Source of the DNA: Anaerolineae bacterium
GTDB taxonomy: Bacteria > Chloroflexota > Anaerolineae > UBA1429
DNA length: 5,018 nucleotides
Assembly (NCBI GenBank): GCA_016928125.1
Contig: JAFGLK010000259.1
Coordinates: 1 to 5,018, forward strand
Direction of reading: 5' to 3'
The notes below the pieces were generated by a model. The model was not told where the DNA came from, did no database searches, and was given only the letters and a program-made list of their open reading frames with translations. This document shows, piece after piece, positions 1 to 5,018 of this stretch (positions are counted from its first letter, which is position 1; every line of letters begins with the position of its first letter). The translations under genes were made by a program, and so were the position numbers.

Positions 1-438
1 CGGGCGGTCAAATACCACGTGATCGAGGGTATCACCGAGATCGACGGCCTCACCTTGCAGGATGTGCCCGACCCCAGGGGAGAGTGCGGCATCACGCTGA
101 CCTTTTTCCTGCCCACGGCCGAGGTGGCCAAGCGTTTCGCGGGGGCGTTGAACGCCGAGAATATCCGTTGTGGCACGATCTATGACAACAGCATTCCCGA
201 TCGCCACATCTACGCCAATTGGCCCTTTATGATGAGCGGGCGCGCCGAGGAGCGTCGGGCGCCCTGGAAGAGCCCCTTCTACAAGGGGGAGGTTGGCGGC
301 TACTCACCCGATCAGTGCCCGCAGTCGCTAGGCTATCTCGGGCGCGCGGTGATGCTCTTCATCGACCAGTTCTTCACCCTCGAGGATGCCGACCAGATCT
401 CAGAGGGCATTCACAAGGTGGCCGACGCGCTCCTGTAG
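1..438 (+). CDS. DegT/DnrJ/EryC1/StrS-family PLP-dependent aminotransferase, C-terminal part (5' end outside window)
   Basis: The frame is open from base 1 to the TAG at 436-438 and gives 145 residues with no stop upstream, so the true start lies to the left; the GTG at 19 is internal, not a start. The visible part matches the small C-terminal domain of sugar/cyclitol aminotransferases of the DegT/StrS fold: a beta-alpha-beta unit around 'GITLTFFLPTAEVAKRFAGA' followed by 'NIRCGTIYDN', and near the end the Cys-Pro element 'CPQSLGYLGRAV' with 'FTLEDADQISEGIHKVADAL', which corresponds to the family's usual closing 'L-T-x-E-D-x-D-x-I-x-x-A-I-x-K-V' helix. The PLP lysine and cofactor-binding motifs would be in the missing N-terminal two thirds. 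Family members transfer an amino group from Glu or Gln to a keto-sugar or keto-cyclitol in the cytoplasm; the substrate cannot be told from this piece. It lies 332 bases upstream of the efflux operon and is probably a separate transcription unit. Confidence 0.8.
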   Translation, partial: RAVKYHVIEGITEIDGLTLQDVPDPRGECGITLTFFLPTAEVAKRFAGALNAENIRCGTIYDNSIPDRHIYANWPFMMSGRAEERRAPWKSPFYKGEVGGYSPDQCPQSLGYLGRAVMLFIDQFFTLEDADQISEGIHKVADALL

Positions 439-442
439 GCTT

Positions 443-696
443 CTAGCCGCAGGCAGGGCGCCTCTGCGCCGGACCGAGCGCCTGAATGCGGTGCAGGACC
501 GAATAGATCCGCTCCCCCAGACGGAGCGTCTCACTCCAGAGACGCTCCTCACCTCCCTCGTAGCGTAGCCGCAGTATGACGCCGTCTTCCACTGCTTCCT
601 GGCATTCACAAGCAGGTGTCCGCGGCTATAGGCCGCTGCGAAGCGCCCCAACAATCTTCCTATCCCCTCTTCATGATACCTTAACAAACTCCCCAT
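443..696 (-). pseudogene. possible small minus-strand gene split by a frameshift; function unknown
   Basis: Two minus-strand frames look protein-like in succession. From an ATG at 696-694 one frame reads MGSLLRYHEEGIGRLLG and on through 'RFAAAYSRGHLLVNA'. Near 595-605 it loses coding character, and a second frame continues with 'QEAVEDGVILRLRYEGG', then 'EERLWSETLRLGERIYSV' and 'LHRIQALG', ending at a TAG at 443-445. Joined by restoring one base this would be about 84 residues. The second part could stand alone from a GTG at 592-590 (49 residues) with AGGA four bases upstream. The stop lies only 4 bases from the convergent aminotransferase stop, a typical spacing for convergent genes. The residue mix (E, R, L, few stops) favours real or recently lost coding. 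I do not recognise a family. It could equally be chance open frame in GC-rich DNA, so confidence is low. Confidence 0.25.
523..548. other. perfect 10-bp inverted repeat (RNA hairpin candidate) downstream of the aminotransferase gene
   Basis: GGAGCGTCTC (523-532) pairs perfectly with GAGACGCTCC (539-548) across a 6-base loop ACTCCA. It begins 84 bases after the aminotransferase stop codon. No T-run follows on the plus strand (TCACCTCCCTCG) and none on the minus strand, so it does not meet the usual intrinsic-terminator form. A competing smaller hairpin is possible between AGACG (519-523) and CGTCT (527-531). It may be a 3'-end-stabilising or U-less termination structure, or a regulator site; it also lies inside the possible minus-strand ORF. 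Confidence 0.45.
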
Positions 697-701
697 ATAA
701 T
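673..701 (+). promoter_or_regulatory. candidate sigma70-type promoter of the efflux operon
   Basis: A perfect -10 hexamer TATAAT lies at 696-701, in the only clearly AT-rich stretch of the window. Exactly 17 bases upstream is ATGATA (673-678), which matches the -35 consensus TTGACA at 4 of 6 positions. Initiation would be expected near 708, giving a leader of about 63 bases before the ATG at 771. The -10 is framed by CCCCA (691-695) and TGGGG (703-707), which could be an operator. The promoter faces the first efflux gene, and no other promoter-like site is obvious in the gap. This is a consensus match only. Confidence 0.45.
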
Positions 702-734
702 CTGGGGCAGGGAAATAGAGCCTGTCTGTATCTT

Positions 735-755
735 GCGCCAGGATGACCCTGGCGC
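735..755 (+). promoter_or_regulatory. 8-bp perfect hairpin/palindrome in the leader of the efflux operon
   Basis: GCGCCAGG (735-742) is the exact reverse complement of CCTGGCGC (748-755), with a 5-base loop ATGAC. It ends 4 bases before the Shine-Dalgarno-like GGGAG (760-764) of the adaptor gene. As RNA it would be a stable GC-rich stem right next to the ribosome-binding site; as DNA it has the size and symmetry of a repressor or activator site just downstream of the predicted transcription start. The sequence cannot decide between the two. No riboswitch class is recognisable. Confidence 0.45.
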
Positions 756-770
756 TCGTGGGAGACGACC

Positions 771-2369
771 ATGAAGCGAAGAAAGAGATCGATCTACATT
801 GTTGTCCTGGTGATCATACTGGCTGCGGCAGGGGGCGCATACTACTACTATACGAACGTGTATGCGGCGCCCACGACGCAAACAGAAGCTGAGGTCCAGA
901 CCACGCGTGTGCGCCGTGGCGATCTGGTGATCTCAGCCACCGGCGCCGGGACGGTGATCCCCTCCATCGAGGTCGACCTGAGCTTCGGCTCTGAGGAGGG
1001 CACCTCGGTGAGCGGCACCTTGACCGAGCTGAACACCCAATTAGGCGCTCAAGTGCAGGTCGGCGACATCCTGGCGCGCATCGATGATCTGGCGGCGCGC
1101 AAGACGGTGGCCAGCGCCAAGCTGCAGTTGGCCAAGGCCGAGCAAGACCTGGAGGCGGCCCGCCAGGCCCACGAGGAGCTGCAGGAGCCGCCTAGCGGGG
1201 CCGAGATACTGAGCGCCAGGGCCACCTTGGCGGAAGCCCAGGAGGCCTTGGAGGAACTGCAGCAGCCGGCCACTCAGGCCGAATTGGCGGTCGCCGAGGC
1301 AACGGTGGCTTCCGCTCAGGCAGCCTACACCGAGCTCGTCAATGGCCCAGACCCGGCCGAGATCGAGCGCGCCCAGATGAGAGTGAATCAGGCCAAGAAC
1401 AGCCTGTGGGCCGCCCAGATGAGCCGCGATGCCAAAGGGGACGAACGCAGCAGAGCATCGGGATCCTATGACCAGGCTCAGGTGAGCGTCCTCAACGGCG
1501 AGATCTCGGTGCGCGAGGCGGAGCTGGATCTGGCCGAGTTGCGTGAGCCGGCCACCGCAGAGGAGCTCAAGGAGGCTCAAGCCAAGCTGCTCGAGGCGCA
1601 GGAGCAACTGGCCGACCTCAGGGCAGGGCCGACGGCGGCCGAGATCGCCAGCGCGGAGGCCAAGGTCGCTAAGGCCCAGGAGGCGCTGGAGGATCTGTTG
1701 GTGGGCCCAACGGAGGCGGACCTGGCGGCCTCGGCCGAGGCGGTGCGCCAGGCCGAGTTGAGCCTGGCCCAGGCCCAGCTCAGTCTGGAGGACGCGCAAC
1801 GTGAGCTCAGCGGTACGGCGCTGGTTTCCCCGCTGGCCGGGACGGTGGTGGCGGTGAACGCCGAGGTAGGCGAGCGGGTGGGCAGCGAGGCGATCATCAC
1901 CGTGGCCGACCTGAGCCACCCCATGCTGGAGGTATACGTCGACGAGACGGACATGGACCAGATCGCCGTGGGGTATGAGGTCGAGGTGGTGCTCGATGCA
2001 ATCCCCGAAACGACCTTCACGGGCAAGGTGACCCAGATCGATCCCATCTTGGTGACCGAGATGAACACCCAGGTCATTCGCGGCCTCGTGTCGTTCGATG
2101 CAGATTCCTTTGCCAAGCCGCAGGGGCTGCTCATGGGGTTGAACGCCACGGTGGATATCATCGGCGGGCGGGCCGAGAACGCGCTGCTCGTGCCAGTGGA
2201 GTCCCTGCGCGAGCTGGGCGACGGAGAGTACGCTGTGTTCGTGATGCAGGAGGGCGAACTCAAGTTGCGCACCGTCGAGGTCGGCCTCATGGACGTGACC
2301 TATGCCGAGATTCGTGCGGGCCTTGGGGAGGGCGACATGGTCAGCACGGGCCTGGTGGAGACGCGCTGA
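771..2369 (+). CDS. HlyD/MacA-family periplasmic adaptor (membrane fusion) subunit of an ABC efflux system
   Basis: The ATG at 771 is preceded by GGGAG (760-764) at a 6-base spacing. The 532-residue product opens with a basic MKRRKR stretch and one hydrophobic segment (about 8-27), an uncleaved anchor or a signal peptide with a possible 'VYA' cleavage site near residue 32; there is no lipobox Cys. Residues about 45-105 form the first half of a biotinyl-lipoyl-like domain ('[16 protein letters not shown]', '[15 protein letters not shown]'). Residues about 106-347 are an unusually long Ala/Glu/Leu-rich helical hairpin, and '[18 protein letters not shown]' (353-370) completes the lipoyl domain. 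A beta-barrel domain follows (about 385-465), then a membrane-proximal domain ('[10 protein letters not shown]', '[11 protein letters not shown]'). Family members link an inner-membrane MacB-type transporter to the outside or to an outer-membrane channel. The gene overlaps the ATPase gene by one base. B. subtilis YknX and E. coli MacA are the nearest described types; the substrate is unknown. Confidence 0.9.
   Translation: MKRRKRSIYIVVLVIILAAAGGAYYYYTNVYAAPTTQTEAEVQTTRVRRGDLVISATGAGTVIPSIEVDLSFGSEEGTSVSGTLTELNTQLGAQVQVGDILARIDDLAARKTVASAKLQLAKAEQDLEAARQAHEELQEPPSGAEILSARATLAEAQEALEELQQPATQAELAVAEATVASAQAAYTELVNGPDPAEIERAQMRVNQAKNSLWAAQMSRDAKGDERSRASGSYDQAQVSVLNGEISVREAELDLAELREPATAEELKEAQAKLLEAQEQLADLRAGPTAAEIASAEAKVAKAQEALEDLLVGPTEADLAASAEAVRQAELSLAQAQLSLEDAQRELSGTALVSPLAGTVVAVNAEVGERVGSEAIITVADLSHPMLEVYVDETDMDQIAVGYEVEVVLDAIPETTFTGKVTQIDPILVTEMNTQVIRGLVSFDADSFAKPQGLLMGLNATVDIIGGRAENALLVPVESLRELGDGEYAVFVMQEGELKLRTVEVGLMDVTYAEIRAGLGEGDMVSTGLVETR
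1179..1772 (+). repeat. six 26-residue repeats (3+3) in the adaptor's helical hairpin
   Basis: The adaptor's hairpin contains a recurring element of the form L-x-x-x-P-x-x-A-[ED]-[IL], which starts at residues 137, 163, 189, 257, 283 and 309. The spacing within each triplet is exactly 26 residues (78 bases). Examples are [50 protein letters not shown] and [10 protein letters not shown]. Between the triplets lies a less regular stretch (about 215-256) with '[16 protein letters not shown]', likely the hairpin tip. Repeats are also visible in DNA: GCCCAGGAGGCCTTGGAGGA at 1236-1255 recurs at 1674-1693 with two differences. Proline-glycine breaks between short helices of this kind are familiar in HlyD-type adaptors. 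Confidence 0.8.
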
Positions 2370-3106
2370 TGAACGGCGACGCGATCATCCAGATCGAAGG
2401 GCTCACCAAGGTCTATCAGATGGGCCAAGTGCAGGTGCCTGCCCTGCGTGGTGTGGACCTGCGGATCGATCCGGGCGAGTTTGTGGCCATCATGGGGCCA
2501 TCCGGATCGGGCAAAAGCACGCTGATGAACATCATCGGCTGCCTCGACCGGCGCACCGAGGGGCGTTATCTGCTGGCTGGCGAGGACGTGAGCGAATTGG
2601 ACAAACGGGAGCTGGCGCGCATCCGCAACCGTCAGGTCGGTTTTGTCTTTCAATCGTACAACCTGTTGCCGCGCACCACGGCGCTCAAGAACGTGATGCT
2701 GCCGATGCTCTACGACCCACGACAGCACGTCACCGTAGAGGAACGCGCCGAGCGGGCTCGCGAGATGCTGGAGGCCGTGGGCCTGGCGGACCGCCTGGAT
2801 CACCAACCCCAAGAGCTCTCCGGCGGCCAGCGCCAGCGGGTGGCCATCGCCCGGGCGCTGGTCAACGATCCGGTGCTGATCCTGGCCGACGAGCCCACGG
2901 GCAACCTGGATACCCATTCCGGTGAGGAGATCATGGCGATCCTGGACGACTTGAACGCCCGGGGCCGCACCATCGTGATGGTGACCCATGAGGCCGAGAT
3001 CGCCGCCCATACCCACCGCACGATCCATCTGCGCGATGGCTTGATCGAGACGGTGGTTCACAATGGGGCACATGGCGCGTCAAGCGAGGATGAGGAGGCA
3101 CGATGA
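2369..3106 (+). CDS. ABC transporter ATP-binding protein, MacB/LolD type
   Basis: This 245-residue nucleotide-binding subunit carries a full set of ABC motifs: Walker [10 protein letters not shown] (43-51), Q-loop Gln95 in 'FVFQSYNLL', signature LSGGQRQR (150-157), Walker B ending in Asp174-Glu175 within '[12 protein letters not shown]', D-loop NLD (179-181) and switch His207 in 'VTHE'. The 'DEPTGNLD' and '[13 protein letters not shown]' forms are typical of the MacB/LolD/FtsE group of cytoplasmic ATPases that power mechanotransmission-type transporters. In E. coli MacB this domain is fused to the permease; here it is a separate protein, as in YknY. The ATG at 2369 shares its A with the adaptor stop (TGATG) and has GGTGGAG eight bases upstream. 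The C-terminal tail (about 230-245) is acidic and variable. All catalytic residues are present, so it is expected to be active. Confidence 0.95.
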   Translation: MNGDAIIQIEGLTKVYQMGQVQVPALRGVDLRIDPGEFVAIMGPSGSGKSTLMNIIGCLDRRTEGRYLLAGEDVSELDKRELARIRNRQVGFVFQSYNLLPRTTALKNVMLPMLYDPRQHVTVEERAERAREMLEAVGLADRLDHQPQELSGGQRQRVAIARALVNDPVLILADEPTGNLDTHSGEEIMAILDDLNARGRTIVMVTHEAEIAAHTHRTIHLRDGLIETVVHNGAHGASSEDEEAR

Positions 3107-4338
3107 GGCCTAATGAGGTGCTCGGTGTGGCCTGGGAAGGCCTGATGACGAACAAGCTACGCGCCCTGCTGACTATGTTGGGCGTGATCATCGGCGTGGC
3201 GGCGGTGATCATCATGATGGCGGTCAGCGCTGGTACTGAGGCCACGATCGCGGAGCAGATCAACAGCCTGGGCGCCAACCTGATCTTTGTGAGCCCCTAC
3301 TTCAGCCGAATTGGACCGGGCGGAGGCCCAGGGCAAAATCGGCCGAGTCTGGTCTACAGCGACGCCGAGGCCATCGCAGAGCAGATTCCCAACGTGGTCG
3401 GCTTTGCGGTGGAACAGCAGAGCAATGAGACGATCAAGTTTGGCAGCATCAGCCTTGACGGCGTGACCATCCTTGGGACGACGCCCGACTTTCCCTCGGT
3501 GCGCGATGTCCGGGTGGCCGATGGGCGCTTTTTCAATGAAAAGGAGCTCGAAACGGAGGCCAAGGTGGCTGTGTTGGGCGCCTCTCTGGCCGAAGAGCTC
3601 TTTGATGAGGCAGACCCGATCGGCGAGAAGATCACCGTGGGCAACACCAAGCTCACAGTCATCGGCGTGATGGCGGAAAAGGGAGCGGTAGCCGGCGCCG
3701 ATTGGGATGGCCGCCTCTACACGCCGATCACGGTCGTCTTTGCCAAGTTCATCGACGCGCGCTTTGCGCGCATGATGGGCGATGAGGTGCGCACCATCTA
3801 TGTCCAAGCCAAGAGTCAGGAGGTCATTCCCGATGTGATCCTCCAGATCAGCCTGCTGCTGGCCAGGCGCCATGGGGTGACGCTGGAGGAGCCCGACTTT
3901 GTGGTGCGCACCCAGCAGGACATCATCGACACCCAGGCGTCCACCACCGAGGCATTTCGTAACCTGCTCGGTTGGGTGGCCGGCGTCTCTCTAGTGGTGG
4001 GCGGCATCGGCATCATGAATATCATGCTGGTGAGCGTGACGGAACGCACCCGCGAGATCGGCATCCGACAGTCGGTGGGCGCCACCGAGGCCGACATCCG
4101 CAGGCAGTTCCTCACCGAGGCGCTGATGCTCAGCCTGGTGGGTGGGCTGATCGGGGTGATCGCAGGGGTCGGGGGATCGTGGCTCTTCGCGCGGCTGGGC
4201 GACATGCGTACGGTTGTGGTGCCCAGCTCCATCGGCCTGGCCTTTACATCAGCCGCGATCGTGGGCATCTTTTTCGGGTACTATCCCGCCAACAAGGCGG
4301 CGCAGCTCGATCCGATCGAGGCGCTGCGCCACGAGTAA
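3103..4338 (+). CDS. MacB-like ABC transporter permease (MacB periplasmic core + FtsX domain)
   Basis: The 411-residue protein has the layout of the MacB/FtsX permease family: an N-terminal amphipathic stretch, TM1 at about 21-42 ('[20 protein letters not shown]'), a large extracytoplasmic domain at about 45-285, then TM2 (289-311), TM3 (339-362) and TM4 (376-396). The family signatures are clear: '[20 protein letters not shown]' followed by 'GIRQSVGA', and the closing '[19 protein letters not shown]'. The extracytoplasmic domain has the usual 'GRFF', '[13 protein letters not shown]' and '[10 protein letters not shown]' core elements; a Gly-rich loop 'GPGGGPGQ' lies at 71-78. The ATG overlaps the ATPase stop by four bases (ATGA) and follows GAGGAGG (3092-3098), which supports this start and translational coupling. 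Two copies are expected to pair with two ATPase subunits and dock the adaptor from outside. No NBD is fused, unlike E. coli MacB (a single longer polypeptide). Confidence 0.94.
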   Translation: MRPNEVLGVAWEGLMTNKLRALLTMLGVIIGVAAVIIMMAVSAGTEATIAEQINSLGANLIFVSPYFSRIGPGGGPGQNRPSLVYSDAEAIAEQIPNVVGFAVEQQSNETIKFGSISLDGVTILGTTPDFPSVRDVRVADGRFFNEKELETEAKVAVLGASLAEELFDEADPIGEKITVGNTKLTVIGVMAEKGAVAGADWDGRLYTPITVVFAKFIDARFARMMGDEVRTIYVQAKSQEVIPDVILQISLLLARRHGVTLEEPDFVVRTQQDIIDTQASTTEAFRNLLGWVAGVSLVVGGIGIMNIMLVSVTERTREIGIRQSVGATEADIRRQFLTEALMLSLVGGLIGVIAGVGGSWLFARLGDMRTVVVPSSIGLAFTSAAIVGIFFGYYPANKAAQLDPIEALRHE

Positions 4339-4360
4339 CGCGCGTCACTCGCGACGCGCG
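4339..4360 (+). other. perfect 8-bp hairpin directly after the permease stop codon
   Basis: CGCGCGTC (4339-4346) is the exact reverse complement of GACGCGCG (4353-4360), with the loop ACTCGC. The stem starts on the base after the TAA stop (4336-4338), in a 61-base gap before the lipoprotein gene. No T-run follows (CATGGATCAGCAAC), so it is not a standard intrinsic terminator. An intercistronic stem at this position could stabilise the upstream mRNA or lower expression of the downstream gene; that role is inference. Confidence 0.5.
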
Positions 4361-4399
4361 CATGGATCAGCAACATCGTTTAGTGTGGGAGTACACGGC

Positions 4400-5018
4400 A
4401 TGAGACGGATCATGTGGGTCTGTTTGGTGATCGCCTTGACGGTCTCGTTGGCAAGCTGCGCGCCCAAGGGCGTCCCAGAGGCCAACCCGGGGACAGGGAA
4501 CAGCCTGCCCCTGAGGGAGGACTATGAGAACGCATTGCCCGCGCTCAGCCAGCTCATGCTGGGCACCCTCAAGCTAGAGGGCTCTGACGACGCGGTGACC
4601 GCGGCCCAGGCCAAGGAACTGCTCCCTTTGTGGCGAGCCTATCGCAGCCTGAGCTCAAGCGATTCTGCCGCGTCGGTGGAGCTTGAGGCCCTGGTGAAGC
4701 AGATCGGCGAGTCGATGACCGCCGAGCAGTTGCGAGCCATCGCCGGCATGAAACTCACCGCGCAGGATATGCGCACAGTGATGGAAGAGCAGGGCATCCA
4801 GTTGGGCGCGCGCGGTGAGATTGCTGGTCAACAAGGCCAGCGCACGACGGGCGGCGGGAGCTTCCCCGGCGGATTCCCTGGCGGTGGCCCTATGGGCGGC
4901 GGGGCATCCCCAGATGGCGGGTTTCCAGGCGGCCCACCGGGTGGGGGCGAGGCGCTGAACGCTGAACAGGTCGCCACACTGCGCGCCCAGCGGGGCGCCT
5001 CCGGAGACCTGATTACCC
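4400..5018 (+). CDS. putative lipoprotein with LTxxQ-like segment and Gly/Pro-rich region (3' end outside window)
   Basis: The ATG at 4400 follows GGGAG (4387-4391) at an 8-base spacing, and the frame is open to the right edge (206 residues, no stop). The N-terminus MRRIMWVCLVIALTVSLASC is a lipoprotein signal with a lipobox L-A-S-C, so Cys20 should be lipidated and the protein held on the outer face of the cytoplasmic membrane. Residues about 36-132 look helical, with 'LMLGTLKLEGSDDAVTAAQA', 'ELLPLWRAYRSLSSSDSAAS' and 'SMTAEQLRAIAGMKLTAQDM'. The last contains an LTxxQ-like element reminiscent of Spy/CpxP-type periplasmic proteins. Residues about 150-184 are rich in Gly and Pro with FPGG repeats, and a second 'LNAEQVATLRAQRG' element follows. 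It shares direction with the efflux genes and lies 61 bases after the permease, so it is probably in the same operon. I recall similar unnamed proteins in Chloroflexota but cannot name a family. An accessory or sensor role is inference. Confidence 0.8.
   Translation, partial: MRRIMWVCLVIALTVSLASCAPKGVPEANPGTGNSLPLREDYENALPALSQLMLGTLKLEGSDDAVTAAQAKELLPLWRAYRSLSSSDSAASVELEALVKQIGESMTAEQLRAIAGMKLTAQDMRTVMEEQGIQLGARGEIAGQQGQRTTGGGSFPGGFPGGGPMGGGASPDGGFPGGPPGGGEALNAEQVATLRAQRGASGDLIT

Noticed and set aside
681..701. TTAACA (681-686) as the -35 element for TATAAT
   Set aside because: The spacing is only 9 bases. ATGATA at 673-678 gives the proper 17-base spacing and was preferred.
743..892. Upstream overlapping small ORF (49 codons) starting at the ATG in the 735-755 hairpin loop
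   Set aside because: It has no spaced ribosome-binding site, its product looks random (Cys/Gly/His mix), and most of it overlaps the well-supported adaptor gene in another frame.
1179..1772. CRISPR-like or transposon-derived repeat array
   Set aside because: The 78-base periodicity is in frame, diverged and explained by protein repeats in the adaptor; there are no identical direct repeats with unique spacers.
1041..1919. Long minus-strand open frame (292 codons) opposite the adaptor gene
   Set aside because: It is an antisense shadow of repetitive GC-rich coding DNA. Its low-complexity Leu/Gly/Arg/Gln content mirrors the adaptor repeats, and it contains no recognisable domain.
2302..2925. 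Plus-strand open frame (207 codons) overlapping the adaptor end and the ATPase
   Set aside because: It is an Arg/Ala/Gly/Pro-rich out-of-frame reading typical of GC-rich genes, with no independent evidence.
2300..3073. Minus-strand open frame (257 codons) opposite the ABC ATPase gene
   Set aside because: The plus strand encodes an ATPase with every canonical motif; the antisense product is His/Gln/Arg-rich with no domain.
3157..3873. Minus-strand open frame (238 codons) opposite the permease gene
   Set aside because: It is a shadow of the permease, whose plus-strand frame carries clear MacB/FtsX signatures.
4339..4360. Rho-independent terminator ending the operon after the permease
   Set aside because: The stem is strong, but no T-run follows and a same-strand gene with a good ribosome-binding site begins 40 bases later, so operon termination here is not supported.

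Overview
The window is GC-rich and densely coding. From left to right it holds the 3' end of a sugar-type PLP aminotransferase gene, a gap of about 330 bases, and a tightly packed plus-strand operon for a MacAB-like (YknXYZ-like) ABC efflux or export system, whose last visible gene encodes a lipoprotein that runs off the right edge. The style of the proteins suggests a Chloroflexota (Anaerolineae-like) bacterium: a split MacB, a HlyD/MacA adaptor with repeated 'GPT..E[IL]' breaks, and a lipoprotein with a Gly/Pro-rich tail. No taxonomic marker gene is present, so this is a judgement from recalled family resemblance.

Region 1 (1-438) is the C-terminal part of a DegT/DnrJ/EryC1/StrS-family aminotransferase. 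It appears unrelated to the efflux genes. Region 2 (439-770) holds no confident gene. It does hold several structured signals: a perfect 10-bp hairpin (523-548), a possible decayed or frameshifted minus-strand small ORF converging on the aminotransferase (443-696), a plausible sigma70-type promoter (673-701) whose -10 box sits inside a short inverted repeat, and a perfect 8-bp hairpin or palindrome (735-755) just upstream of the operon's ribosome-binding site.

Region 3 (771-4338) is the operon core: a membrane-anchored periplasmic/extracytoplasmic adaptor (532 aa), an ABC ATPase (245 aa, all canonical motifs intact) and a four-TM MacB/FtsX permease (411 aa). The first junction is a 1-base stop/start overlap (TGATG) and the second a 4-base overlap (ATGA), so translation is probably coupled and subunits made in fixed proportion. 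Region 4 (4339-5018) starts with a hairpin abutting the permease stop codon, then a lipoprotein gene (lipobox Cys20) with a helical domain carrying an LTxxQ-like segment and a glycine/proline-rich stretch; its 3' end is outside the window.

As a system, the ATPase and permease would form a mechanotransmission-type ABC transporter working with the adaptor's long hairpin, and the lipoprotein is a candidate accessory part at the outer face of the membrane. The substrate cannot be read from sequence. The most notable points are the adaptor's symmetric 3+3 array of 26-residue repeats, the lipoprotein of unknown role, and the hairpins at the operon's control points.
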